DNA from: Leptospiraceae bacterium
GTDB lineage: Bacteria; Spirochaetota; Leptospiria; Leptospirales; Leptospiraceae
Length of the DNA stretch: 64,000 nucleotides
Assembly (NCBI GenBank): GCA_016708435.1
Contig: JADJFV010000034.1
Coordinates: 62,001 to 126,000, forward strand
Direction: 5' to 3'
The notes under the pieces are model-generated. The model was given only the letters and a program-made list of their open reading frames with translations. It searched no databases and was not told the DNA's origin. The position numbers and the translations under genes were made by a program. Of the stretch, positions 1-8,497 are shown one piece after another. The first letter of the stretch is position 1. Every line of letters begins with the position of its first letter.

Positions 1-1122
1 AAGTTTCCCTATAGACCTTACTCTATCATCAACATTTCCGCTATGTCGTTTGGCTCACTCAGTAAAAATGCTATCACTGCACTAAACATTGGCGCTCGTG
101 AAGCGGGCTCTTTTCACAACACCGGCGAAGGGGGAATATCCCCTTATCATTTACAGGGAGCAGATGTGGTCTGGCAGATTGGAACTGGATACTTTGGAGC
201 TAGAACCAAAGAAGGTCGCTTTGATTTACAAATCTTAAAACAGAAAGTGGAAAAGTATAAATCCGTGCGGATGATCGAGATTAAACTCTCCCAGGGTGCT
301 AAACCGGGGAAGGGTGGAATTCTTCCGGGGATAAAGGTAAATGCAGAGATTGCGCAGGCACGTGAAGTAGAAATTGGAAAGGATTGTATATCTCCGAGTT
401 CACACTCTGAGTTTTCTTCTGTTCCTGAGTTGGTTGATTTTATTGAAATGATTGCCGGTGAAACAGGATTACCCGTTGGAATAAAATCAGCGATAGGCGA
501 AATCGAATTCTGGGAAGAGCTTGCTTTGTTAATGAAAAAGACGAAACGAGGTCCAGATTTTATTACTGTTGATGGTGGCGAAGGGGGAACGGGAGCTGCA
601 CCCCTTACTTATGCGGATCATGTGTCTTTACCTTTTAAGATTGGATTTCAAAGAGTCTATACACTTTTTCAAAAACATAGAATTTCAGATCGCATTGTTT
701 GGATTGGAGCGGGTAAGCTTGGTTTTCCGGACAGAGCTGTTGTCGCTCTCGCGATGGGTTGTGATTTGATAAATGTCGCCAGAGAGGCTATGCTTTCTAT
801 TGGTTGTATTCAAGCCGAGCAATGTCATACAGATCATTGTCCTTCTGGAGTCGCCACGCAGAACTGGTGGTTACAAAAAGGTTTAAATCCAACTTTGAAA
901 TCAAAGCGAACAGAGCTTTATTTAAAAGGTTTTCGAAAAGAACTTTTATCGTTAGCTCATTCCTGTGGCTATGAGCATCCATCACAATTCAACGGTCGTG
1001 ATATAGAAATTTCTTTAGGCATGAATAAATTTACAACTTTAGAAGACCAGCTTGGTTATAAGCGAGATGATAGAAAGTTTACCCGCATGGCGGATTACAG
1101 CAATTTTCCGTCCCGCGGGTAA
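1..1122 (+). CDS. FMN-binding glutamate synthase-like protein (5' truncated)
   Basis: The reading frame is open from base 1, so the N-terminus lies outside the window; 373 codons are visible. The sequence matches the FMN/3Fe-4S domain of the glutamate synthase large subunit. It starts in the SIINISAMSFGSLS strand, continues with the QGAKPGKGGILPG loop and a DGGEGGTGAAP phosphate-binding loop near codon 200, and has the iron-sulphur cysteine pattern C-x5-C-x4-C (GCIQAEQCHTDHC) followed by PSGVATQ. No amidotransferase domain is seen in the visible part. It may be one of the stand-alone FMN glutamate-synthase-like proteins common in bacteria, whose electron donor and substrate are often unknown. 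It converges with the TAXI gene, with only 15 bases between the two stop codons. Family assignment is firm; the physiological reaction is not. Confidence 0.85.
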   Translation, partial: KFPYRPYSIINISAMSFGSLSKNAITALNIGAREAGSFHNTGEGGISPYHLQGADVVWQIGTGYFGARTKEGRFDLQILKQKVEKYKSVRMIEIKLSQGAKPGKGGILPGIKVNAEIAQAREVEIGKDCISPSSHSEFSSVPELVDFIEMIAGETGLPVGIKSAIGEIEFWEELALLMKKTKRGPDFITVDGGEGGTGAAPLTYADHVSLPFKIGFQRVYTLFQKHRISDRIVWIGAGKLGFPDRAVVALAMGCDLINVAREAMLSIGCIQAEQCHTDHCPSGVATQNWWLQKGLNPTLKSKRTELYLKGFRKELLSLAHSCGYEHPSQFNGRDIEISLGMNKFTTLEDQLGYKRDDRKFTRMADYSNFPSRG

Positions 1123-1137
1123 ATGTTTTAATAATCT

Positions 1138-2043
1138 TTATTTCAGTTTTTCTTTTACGAAAGGATGAAAGAATTCTGGCATGATGGAGATTTTATCCTT
1201 TAATATATTTGTGCGAATTCCATTCCATTCAGGGTGCGCCGAAACAAGAGTATCCGCATTGTTGAAAAGTCCATTTAGGAATTCAGAAACTTTTGAAGTT
1301 GGTAAATCTTTTCTTGCAAGTAAAACAGTTTGCACTTGAAGAGTATCAACTTTTTCTTTTTGCCAACTGTAAGTATTTGCTGGAATTGTTGTTCTCTGGT
1401 ATACTTTGTTATCTGATTTGATTTTATCTAAGATAGAATCTTCAAGGCTTAAGATTTTAACTTTATCCGCACTGTCAGCTGGTAGTGCGGAAAGAAGTTT
1501 TACAGGAATTCCGGATACTACAAACATCGCATCGATTTCTTTTTTTATTAGTAGGGGAAGTGCTTCTTCCGGGCTTAATTCTTTAACTTCTATTTCATTA
1601 AAATCAATTCCACTTAAACGTAATACAGAAATGGAAGTTGCCTTGATTCCTGATTCCGAATGACCGATTGCAACTTTTTTTCCTTTAAGGTCTGTAATAT
1701 TTTTAATAGAAGGATTTACAAGCAGATGAATTTCGTCCTGTAAAACAGGGAGTAAAATCGTTGTTTGCTTTGCCACTTCAGGATTTCCAAGCTTTGCACT
1801 ATAATACATATCTATTTGAGATAGGCAAAATTCTGCTTTTTTATCTAGTAGCATATTGATATTATCCAGACTTCCGTTTGAGTTGATTACTTTTACATCC
1901 AGTGATTTATTTTCTTCTAGTGATTTTGCAAGTGCATCGTAGGTTCCGCCAGGAAAGCCACCTGCAAAAGTAGTTTCAGTTTTACCTTTGCATTGCAAAA
2001 CAATTGAGATTAGGATTATAATAAACGCGCTTTTTATTTTCAT
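1138..2043 (-). CDS. TAXI-family TRAP transporter solute-binding lipoprotein
   Basis: The protein has 301 residues from the ATG at 2043, which has AAAGG upstream. The frame could extend to 2094, but this start places a lysine and a hydrophobic stretch directly before a spirochaetal lipobox, IVLQC, with the cysteine at residue 18. The mature part carries TAXI hallmarks: AGGFPGGTYDALA at the start, a segment on DLKGKKVAIGHSESG, and a late region on substrate-induced closure. TAXI proteins bind small organic acids for TRAP transporters. No TRAP membrane subunit lies nearby, so it is an orphan here and could serve a distant transporter or act as a sensor. The membrane anchoring is inferred from the lipobox. 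Confidence 0.8.
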   Translation of the reverse strand: MKIKSAFIIILISIVLQCKGKTETTFAGGFPGGTYDALAKSLEENKSLDVKVINSNGSLDNINMLLDKKAEFCLSQIDMYYSAKLGNPEVAKQTTILLPVLQDEIHLLVNPSIKNITDLKGKKVAIGHSESGIKATSISVLRLSGIDFNEIEVKELSPEEALPLLIKKEIDAMFVVSGIPVKLLSALPADSADKVKILSLEDSILDKIKSDNKVYQRTTIPANTYSWQKEKVDTLQVQTVLLARKDLPTSKVSEFLNGLFNNADTLVSAHPEWNGIRTNILKDKISIMPEFFHPFVKEKLK

Positions 2044-2310
2044 AGAATTTTTATACCTTTTGATTTTATTTTTCACCATAGTTAGTAATCGCATTTAGTT
2101 TACAATTAAAACAATCAAAACTTATTGAATCGAAATTGTAATACTTACGTAATTTGATTGATAGAAAAATCTGAAGTAAATTAGAATCTAAACCCGATCA
2201 AAGTTCTAAGAGTCTATTTGGAAAATCTTTTTTTAATTGTTTCAAAATCAATTTCTAAAAGCTCAAAATGCTTTCGCAAACACTAACAGAGAGGTTCGGG
2301 TGCGGAAATA

Positions 2311-2345
2311 AAAAAAGAGAAGACTGAAAAATCAATCTTCTCTTT
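2311..2345 (-). terminator. Rho-independent terminator of the Ig-like lipoprotein gene
   Basis: Read on the minus strand, AAAGAGAAGA pairs with TCTTCTCTTT across a 12-base loop and is followed by a run of T. It sits 29 bases after the stop codon of the lipoprotein gene. The stem is AT-rich but perfect over ten pairs. Confidence 0.7.
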
Positions 2346-2373
2346 CTAATTTTGCTTCTTTTGTAATTAGTTT

Positions 2374-4485
2374 TTAGTTTCTAGTTACGGAAGCTGGAGA
2401 AATATTGGTAACGTTAAATGAGCTAGATACGTCACCATCAGTTTTAGTTAGCTTAACGTAGGTATAATAAGAGTAACCTTCCGTCAATTTATAGACTCGG
2501 TAGTTTCCTGCCTTATCTACTACTTCAATTAAGCCAACCTTCCACAAACCACCTTCTTGACTAGTTGCTGCTGGAAAAGTGGTAGTGCCTTCATACTTAC
2601 TAGTTGATGTATTTAATACCATGGTGACTGTTTTAGTCTGACCCAAAGAATTATCTAATAGCTTTAAGGGGCTATAGAGTGTTACATTCACAGCTTTAAC
2701 TCCAGAAGGAGTTGCACTGTTCAAGCTTGTTGTTGAAGTTGTGCCTGACGTCGTTGTAGTTCCACTTGTAGCTGTTGTGCCAGTCGTAGAAGTCGTTCCA
2801 GTAGTAGATGTTGTGCCCGTTGTGGATGTTGTGCTCGCAGAAGTCGTGTTTTGATCTGCCGTAGTCGTTTCACTAGCAGTATCTGCTACATCAGTTGTAA
2901 TTGTAAATGAGTCATCAAAATTCACATCTGTCTTGTCTATGCTGATAGATTTTAACTCAGGTGCATAAAAATCTGCAGTTGCAGTTGATGATGCATTGAT
3001 GATCGTAAAACTTTTATTAAGCGTAGCCTTATCAGTCCACAGCGAATTACCAGCCTTATCCGTTACCCATATGCCGCCTAACTTCCAAAGTCCATCAGCA
3101 GAAGTGCTTCCTTCCGCAAAAGAACGAATAGTTGCAGAACCTTTAAACGTTCCGTTCGTAGCGGTTCCCTCCGTTAATTCAAGTCTTACATAGATTGCAT
3201 TTCCCAAGTAGTTACTACCTGTTTGCCACCAAGAGTAACTTTGGAGTCTTGCATCCATATAGGAAATTCCACTTGCGATTCCAGATCCACCAGCATCGGT
3301 AGCTCCGGTAACAGTTACAGTGATTACTGCTTCCTTCACAGAAGAAGTTGAAGTGCTGATATCAATGCTTGTCGTGATTGGATTTTGTGCTGCGCCACCT
3401 GTGATTTGAGAGGAGAGTGCCACAGTTCCTAGCACTGGTGCTGCTGTATCAGGGCTTGATCCTGTAACTTCAAAAGTTGGAATTGCAATTTTACTGTCAA
3501 TCTTTTGACCACATCCGTTGAAGGAATAGTTTTTCTCAGATTTAGTCTTATCAAAAATATATTGTCTTTCATTGCCTGCAACGTCTCTCGCTGCAATGAT
3601 ACCAACATTCCAGGTTCCATTGTCTACGAAGTTAGTAAGAGTCGCTTCCCCTTCATACAACCCAGAAGTAGAATTAAGTGTAAGAGTGGCATATGCTGCG
3701 TAACCACCACCAGAGATTCTCTTTGGGCTAAAGAGTCTAGCTGTCACTGATTTGATTCCGCTTGCTTTTTTTGCAGTTGCAGTTCCCTCGTTGCCTTCTG
3801 TCAATTTTGCTTTTACTTTAACTTTACCGGAACCAGACGAGAGATCAACTTTATCTGATTCTAGTTCTACAGAAGTCAATTCCGGTGGAGCAGTATCACC
3901 TTTTGGATTGAAACCGCACACAAAGGAAATAGAGGAACTTGGAGTTACACCGCTTAAAGCTCCGCTTACTTTTATAACGGCTACTTTTACTTTTCCATCT
4001 TCACAGGTTACTGTGGCTTTACCTTCTTTGCTTAGCCCAATATCTCCATTTTCAATTTTGATTTTACAAGCCTGACTTTTATTATCAATTCCAGTGATAA
4101 TTGCCTGATAATCGCCAACAGTTAAAACAAAATCAACATTTCCTTTGTCGTCTGTCTGCGCTGATGTTTCGAAAACTGGACTCGTGTCTACAGTTGTTGT
4201 AGTTGTAGAGCCTGTTGTAGTCGTGGGAGTGGTCGTTGTTGTTGACGTAGTGGTCGATGTAGTTGCCCTTATGCTTGCAGAGGTTGTCGAAGTTGTAGCT
4301 TTCGAGAAATAGATCATTGAATTGGCCATTGCCGCCCCGCCATTTGAAATGTTCGCAGACACTTGATAGGTCTTTGGCTGAATAAGAAGAAGAAGTGTCG
4401 CTTCATCTTTATTTGAGTTTTTTTTGACACCAACGCACTGCGCTAATAAGAATACAATGAGCGATGGGAGTATAATTTTCTTCAT
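2374..4485 (-). CDS. Large Ig-like lipoprotein with Thr/Ser-rich linkers
   Basis: The protein has 703 residues from the ATG at 4485, chosen because GAGGA lies seven bases upstream and the ATG opens a signal peptide ending in the lipobox FLLAQC; the open frame runs further to 4590. After the lipid anchor comes a domain with a Thr/Ser-only linker (about residues 57-100). Three related blocks of roughly 130-190 residues follow. Each opens with a D-x-x-x-PEL or APVL strand, carries a SGIK or SGVKAV motif leading to variable side strands, and closes with WKVG or WNVG...DKAGN. These look like tandem bacterial Ig-like folds. The third block carries a second low-complexity insert of repeated STTGTT units. 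It is probably a surface or periplasmic lipoprotein; the ligand is unknown. No close family is recognised with certainty. Confidence 0.75.
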   Translation of the reverse strand: MKKIILPSLIVFLLAQCVGVKKNSNKDEATLLLLIQPKTYQVSANISNGGAAMANSMIYFSKATTSTTSASIRATTSTTTSTTTTTPTTTTGSTTTTTVDTSPVFETSAQTDDKGNVDFVLTVGDYQAIITGIDNKSQACKIKIENGDIGLSKEGKATVTCEDGKVKVAVIKVSGALSGVTPSSSISFVCGFNPKGDTAPPELTSVELESDKVDLSSGSGKVKVKAKLTEGNEGTATAKKASGIKSVTARLFSPKRISGGGYAAYATLTLNSTSGLYEGEATLTNFVDNGTWNVGIIAARDVAGNERQYIFDKTKSEKNYSFNGCGQKIDSKIAIPTFEVTGSSPDTAAPVLGTVALSSQITGGAAQNPITTSIDISTSTSSVKEAVITVTVTGATDAGGSGIASGISYMDARLQSYSWWQTGSNYLGNAIYVRLELTEGTATNGTFKGSATIRSFAEGSTSADGLWKLGGIWVTDKAGNSLWTDKATLNKSFTIINASSTATADFYAPELKSISIDKTDVNFDDSFTITTDVADTASETTTADQNTTSASTTSTTGTTSTTGTTSTTGTTATSGTTTTSGTTSTTSLNSATPSGVKAVNVTLYSPLKLLDNSLGQTKTVTMVLNTSTSKYEGTTTFPAATSQEGGLWKVGLIEVVDKAGNYRVYKLTEGYSYYTYVKLTKTDGDVSSSFNVTNISPASVTRN
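2730..2850 (-). repeat. Degenerate tandem repeat coding for STTGTT linker
   Basis: Inside the Ig-like lipoprotein gene, near-repeats of about 12-18 bases built from Thr, Ser and Gly codons encode a run of STTGTT-like units. A second Thr-rich tract lies at about 4185-4300 in the same gene. The units are imperfect at the DNA level. Such tracts can change length by slippage, but no variant is visible in a single sequence. Confidence 0.6.
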
Positions 4486-4747
4486 ATTATTTCCTCTTTT
4501 TGAAATTAGATTCGACCAACTTTTATTGGTTCGTGTTATATGACAAATGAAGTGACCTTGTTTTTCATAAAGTTTCTTTGCAAAAAACAATGCTTTCCTA
4601 TGCCACAGCTTTAGCTACTAGCCGTTCTTTTTTTTTGTCAACCAAAAATTGAATAAGATTCCGATTGATTTTTATTTGGATTTCAATTAGTTCCTATGAT
4701 GATTCTAATGGTCATAATGGATAGAATGATGACAAGGAAGCTAACCC

Positions 4748-5443
4748 TTGGAGAATAGGACTGACTGCACGACCTGTTCTAGTAAAGTTCACGGCACGTT
4801 TAAATGCATTCAGCGAGAGACAATGGAAAGTGTTGACCGTGAAAAGATCAATATTCATTTTAAGAAAAAAGAAATTATATTTCATGAAAATGAGAAAATA
4901 AGAGGCTTTTACTGCATTAAAAGTGGTCTTGCGCGAATCTATAAAACTACAAACACCGGCAAAGAGCAGACTTTTCAAATCGCCAGTCGTGGAAAATGGT
5001 TGGGGTTTCGCGATGTTATCTCCGGTTTGGAATACAACCATACTGCCGTTTGCCTCGAAGATTCAGAACTTTGCTATATTTCAGAGGAGACTACCAAGAG
5101 ATTAATTAAATCAGATGGTATGTTTCAAATTGAAGTATTAAAATACCTAGCGGAAGAATGGAAGGGAATCGAAAACCATGTGCATTCTATGGGAACTAAG
5201 CAAGTTCATAGTAGACTCGCTGAATTATTGATTCTATTTCACAATGCGTCAGACAAAGACGCGGAAGTTAGTATCAACGTTACGCGCGAGGTAATGGCTA
5301 GTTGTATTGGAACTACCAAGGAAACAATCATTCGTTCTTTGTCTGATTTTAAGGATAGAAATTGGATTAAAGTAGAAAAAAATAATATCAAGATTGTAAA
5401 TCCAAAGGCCTTGTATACGCTTGCAGAGGCAAACGAAGAGTAA
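4748..5443 (+). CDS. Crp/Fnr-family transcription regulator with FNR-like cysteines
   Basis: The protein has 231 residues and starts at a TTG supported by AAGGA nine bases upstream. An N-terminal cysteine set (C7, C10, C20) is followed by a cyclic-nucleotide-binding-type beta barrel (about 35-125) and a winged HTH (about 165-225) with GTTKETIIRSL as the recognition helix. C109, in the segment ELCYISEE, falls where E. coli FNR has C122, the fourth cluster ligand. The spacing of the N-terminal cysteines is wider than in E. coli FNR. The helix keeps the Glu and Arg that Crp/Fnr proteins use to read DNA. An oxygen- or redox-sensing role through an Fe-S cluster is therefore an inference. It is transcribed divergently from the Ig-like lipoprotein gene. 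Confidence 0.85.
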   Translation: MENRTDCTTCSSKVHGTFKCIQRETMESVDREKINIHFKKKEIIFHENEKIRGFYCIKSGLARIYKTTNTGKEQTFQIASRGKWLGFRDVISGLEYNHTAVCLEDSELCYISEETTKRLIKSDGMFQIEVLKYLAEEWKGIENHVHSMGTKQVHSRLAELLILFHNASDKDAEVSINVTREVMASCIGTTKETIIRSLSDFKDRNWIKVEKNNIKIVNPKALYTLAEANEE

Positions 5444-5507
5444 TCGTTCAAAGCATTATAAAACTCGCAAACAGAGAATAGAGTTCTTGCATTCGATTGC
5501 CAATATT

Positions 5508-5528
5508 TCTCTGAGAGAGAGTTTTTTT
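5508..5528 (+). terminator. Weak hairpin with T-run after the Crp/Fnr gene
   Basis: TCTCT, a three-base loop and AGAGA are followed within two bases by seven T. The short AT/GC-mixed stem makes this a weak candidate, but the position in the convergent gap after the regulator gene fits. Confidence 0.4.
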
Positions 5529-5546
5529 ACGCAATGAATCCAATCA

Positions 5547-6134
5547 TTAAAATCTCTGATGGCATAGGTGAGATTTTTCCATTGCATTTTCAAGTATAGC
5601 AGCTACTTCTGTGTAACCTGAATTTCTTGCCAATTGAAGAGCGTTGTATTCTGCCTCATCTTCTAGATATAGACTTGCTCCATTTTCAATCAGTAATCTT
5701 ACTGCTTCCATCTTTCCTAAGGCGGCAACACAATGAAGGGGTGTATTCCCAAAAATATTTCTAATATTTACATTAGCACCTTTGTCTATAAGCATTTTTG
5801 CAATATCTACATTACAGTAATTTACTGCATAATGCAGAGGAGTGTAGCCAAAATTACTTTCTGAATTTATATTAGCTCCATTGTCGATCAGGATTCTTAC
5901 AATCTCTTTATTGCATTGACTTGCAGCATAATGAAGTGCGGTATATCCTAAATTGCTGCTACTATTCAGTTCAGCACCGCTTTCAATCAAAGAAGCGACT
6001 AATTCTGTTTGTCCTTTATTGGAAGCGATATGCAGAGGAGTTTCTCCTTCCTCATTCTTTCCATGAACATTCAGAATACTTGCAAAACCAATTTTATCTA
6101 AGACTCTTTCTTTTGTCAATGTTTCATATTTCAT
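5547..6134 (-). CDS. Ankyrin-repeat protein
   Basis: The protein has 195 residues and no signal peptide. From about residue 30 it consists of four clear ankyrin repeats of 33 residues, with the consensus G-x-TPLHxAA...G...LLIxxGAxxN, and a fifth weaker C-terminal one (EYNALQLARNSGYTEVAAIL). AAAGGAT lies upstream of the ATG. Ankyrin repeats mediate protein binding; the partner cannot be told from sequence. The gene converges with the Crp/Fnr gene and stands alone, with a 700-base non-coding stretch upstream. Confidence 0.85.
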   Translation of the reverse strand: MKYETLTKERVLDKIGFASILNVHGKNEEGETPLHIASNKGQTELVASLIESGAELNSSSNLGYTALHYAASQCNKEIVRILIDNGANINSESNFGYTPLHYAVNYCNVDIAKMLIDKGANVNIRNIFGNTPLHCVAALGKMEAVRLLIENGASLYLEDEAEYNALQLARNSGYTEVAAILENAMEKSHLCHQRF

Positions 6135-6841
6135 TTATTTATCCAATCCTTTGTTAATTTCTTTTTGAGGTTTACTGAAAGGTTGTTCGTTTAACAACTC
6201 GTATCTGAACCAATAACAATATGTAACAAACAGAAATTTGAAAAGTCAATTCTCTTTTTGTGAGTATACAGTGATTTGCCGGTGATTTTAGTCACTCGTT
6301 CGGCAGAGAGGATAATATATATTTGCCTTGATTTAATCTTAAAAGATTCGTATTCTCATTTGAGATAGAGATTATCATTGATTTCTTTCACTTTAGAATG
6401 CATTTTCACAAAGAATTACCTCCTATTTGGAAGCAATGTGCTGAAAAAAATGCATTATCGAGAAAAGATTGTAAAAAAATCCCCTACGACGCCAGTCAGA
6501 AATTTTACCCCCGCTCATGCCGACCATGCTATGTTTAAAAAATCTATTAAGCAAAATCCACCTTTACAAAGTCTATCCTTCTTTCTTTATAGTTTTTAGC
6601 TTAGATGCCTTCCTTATTTTTCAAATGTATTTCATTTTCTTAAATTGGGTAGTGATTTCTGCCGACAGCGAATAGAATACTTAGTTTTTAATCTCGCTAA
6701 TCGCCAAAATTACAGGAAAAGTCTATCAAAAAAAACATTTTTGTATTTTTTAAATGTCGAAATTGTGGACAAGAATAGGCATTTTTATGATTGTTATTTC
6801 ATAACGAATTTATGCAAATTTAAATAAAGAGAGAGAACCAA
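6135..6841. other. Intergenic region without a supported gene
   Basis: About 700 AT-rich bases lie between the divergent ankyrin and carboxylase genes. They hold a 10-bp inverted repeat (aatgcatttt at 6397-6406 and aaaatgcatt at 6447-6456) and a short imperfect GCCG/CGGC hairpin near 6270-6305. A 73-codon frame at 6378-6599 has no ribosome binding site or recognisable domain. The stretch probably holds the promoters of both flanking genes, but no -35/-10 pair stands out. Confidence 0.5.
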
Positions 6842-8497
6842 ATGGACAGTAAACATATTTCCTTTGAAAATCCATTGTCAAAATTAAATGAACCGGAAGT
6901 CGTAGCGACGAAGACGGGTATTTATGAAGAAGCCGTTAAAATGGGCGAAGAACTTATTAGAAAGCCTTTAGCTGGTGGAGGAACAGATCGAATTCTAGTT
7001 CAACATTCCAAAGATAGAATGACAGTTTGGGAGAGGATCAAAGTTCTAACCGACAAAGAGCCCAATATTTTTTACCAAAACTGGGGAGCGAATCTAGATG
7101 GCGCTTCTTTGGTCACTGGAATACTAAACATCGACGGAAGAGATGTCGCTATCTATGGACATGACTTTACCCTTCGTGCTGGATCGATGGATGCAACTAA
7201 TGGTAGTAAATTAGCGCGCCTCATCTATATGGCTGGCGAACATGGCATACCACTCATTGGTATGAATGATTCCGCTGGTGCTTTTGTTCCTGCTGGAGTG
7301 GGTGGTCTGGATGGATATAGCGAGGCTTTCACTGCTCTTCGCAAAATTTCAGGAAAAGTTCCAAGTGTTATGCTCATGTTTGGGTTTAACGCAGGGGGTG
7401 GTTCTTATTTACCCCGTCAGGGATCTTTCATGATTCAATGTGATCAAACCTTCTTTGGTCTAACTGGTCCTGGTGTGGTTAAATCTGTATTAGGCGAAGA
7501 TATATCAGCTGACGATTTAGGTGGACCGAAAGTTCACGGACAAAGTGGGGTAGTTGATTTAGTTACTCCGGATGAATACGGATCTTTAAAAACTGCTCTT
7601 CGTCTTCTTTCTTATCTACCGGATAACAACGGAGTAAACGCTCCTTTCTTTCCAACTTCAGATCCAATTGATCGTTTTACTTACGAAGAAGATATTCTTT
7701 TCAAAAAGACATTTAACTCCCCAACAGGAATGAATACTCCGTTTGACATTACCCTCTACCTACAACAGATTTGTGATCATGGTGCTTATTTCGAAGTGCA
7801 ACCACAAAGAGCGCGTAATATCATTACTGCATTCGGTCGGATTGGCGGACACGTAGTAGCATTTCTTGCAAATAACTCTGCTGTAAGTTCAGGACAAATT
7901 GATATTGGAGCTGCTAAAAAGGGAGCTCGCTTTGTTCGTTTTGCAAACCTTTACAATATCCCAATGATTTTCTTGGAAGATACAACGGGTTTCTTACCCG
8001 GTCGTGAACAAGAAGCAGGCGGTATTGTGTTAGAAGGTCGTAAGCTTTTGGATTCTATCATTGATCTTCGCACACCACGGATTACACTTATTATCCGTAA
8101 CGCGTTTGGTGGTGCCTATGCAACATTCAACTCTTATTTCACAGGGGCTGATGTGGTGTATACGCTTCCGACAGCTAGAATTGCCGTTATGGGTCCTGCT
8201 GGAAAGGATTACGTATTTAAAGATGAAATAGGAAAGATTAACAAGACCTATGCGGAGTCTATTAAAAAAGGTGCCTCTGAGGCAGAAGCAAAGCATACAA
8301 GAGATGCAGAGCTTGCAAAGCTTTCTCATCTTTATGAACAACAATTGATGAATCCAAAGGAAGCACTATCTCTTGGTTCTGTTTCTAGTGTAGTGATTCC
8401 AGGAACAAGTAGAAAGGTGTTAGGAAATACTTTAAATTATTTAATGAGTCGATATAAAGCGACACCAATGAGTGGTGTGCAAAGGGAGTTTGAATAA
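6842..8497 (+). CDS. Acyl-CoA carboxylase carboxyltransferase subunit
   Basis: The 551-residue protein is a fused two-crotonase-fold carboxyltransferase of the PccB/AccD type. The N-terminal half carries GGTDRILVQHSKDRMTVWERI and an oxyanion loop around MNDSAGAFVPAGVGG. The C-terminal half carries NNSAVSSGQIDIGAAKKGARF and the second oxyanion region, RNAFGGAYATFNS. It would transfer the carboxyl group from carboxybiotin to an acyl-CoA. It overlaps the next gene, a biotin carboxylase fused to a biotin carrier, by one base (TAATG), so the two should be translationally coupled and form a two-subunit enzyme. Whether the substrate is acetyl-, propionyl- or a longer acyl-CoA cannot be decided here. 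Confidence 0.9.
   Translation: MDSKHISFENPLSKLNEPEVVATKTGIYEEAVKMGEELIRKPLAGGGTDRILVQHSKDRMTVWERIKVLTDKEPNIFYQNWGANLDGASLVTGILNIDGRDVAIYGHDFTLRAGSMDATNGSKLARLIYMAGEHGIPLIGMNDSAGAFVPAGVGGLDGYSEAFTALRKISGKVPSVMLMFGFNAGGGSYLPRQGSFMIQCDQTFFGLTGPGVVKSVLGEDISADDLGGPKVHGQSGVVDLVTPDEYGSLKTALRLLSYLPDNNGVNAPFFPTSDPIDRFTYEEDILFKKTFNSPTGMNTPFDITLYLQQICDHGAYFEVQPQRARNIITAFGRIGGHVVAFLANNSAVSSGQIDIGAAKKGARFVRFANLYNIPMIFLEDTTGFLPGREQEAGGIVLEGRKLLDSIIDLRTPRITLIIRNAFGGAYATFNSYFTGADVVYTLPTARIAVMGPAGKDYVFKDEIGKINKTYAESIKKGASEAEAKHTRDAELAKLSHLYEQQLMNPKEALSLGSVSSVVIPGTSRKVLGNTLNYLMSRYKATPMSGVQREFE

Noticed and set aside
6378..6599. 73-codon frame in the 6.1-6.8 kb gap
   Set aside because: No ribosome binding site, no domain, odd composition; likely chance.
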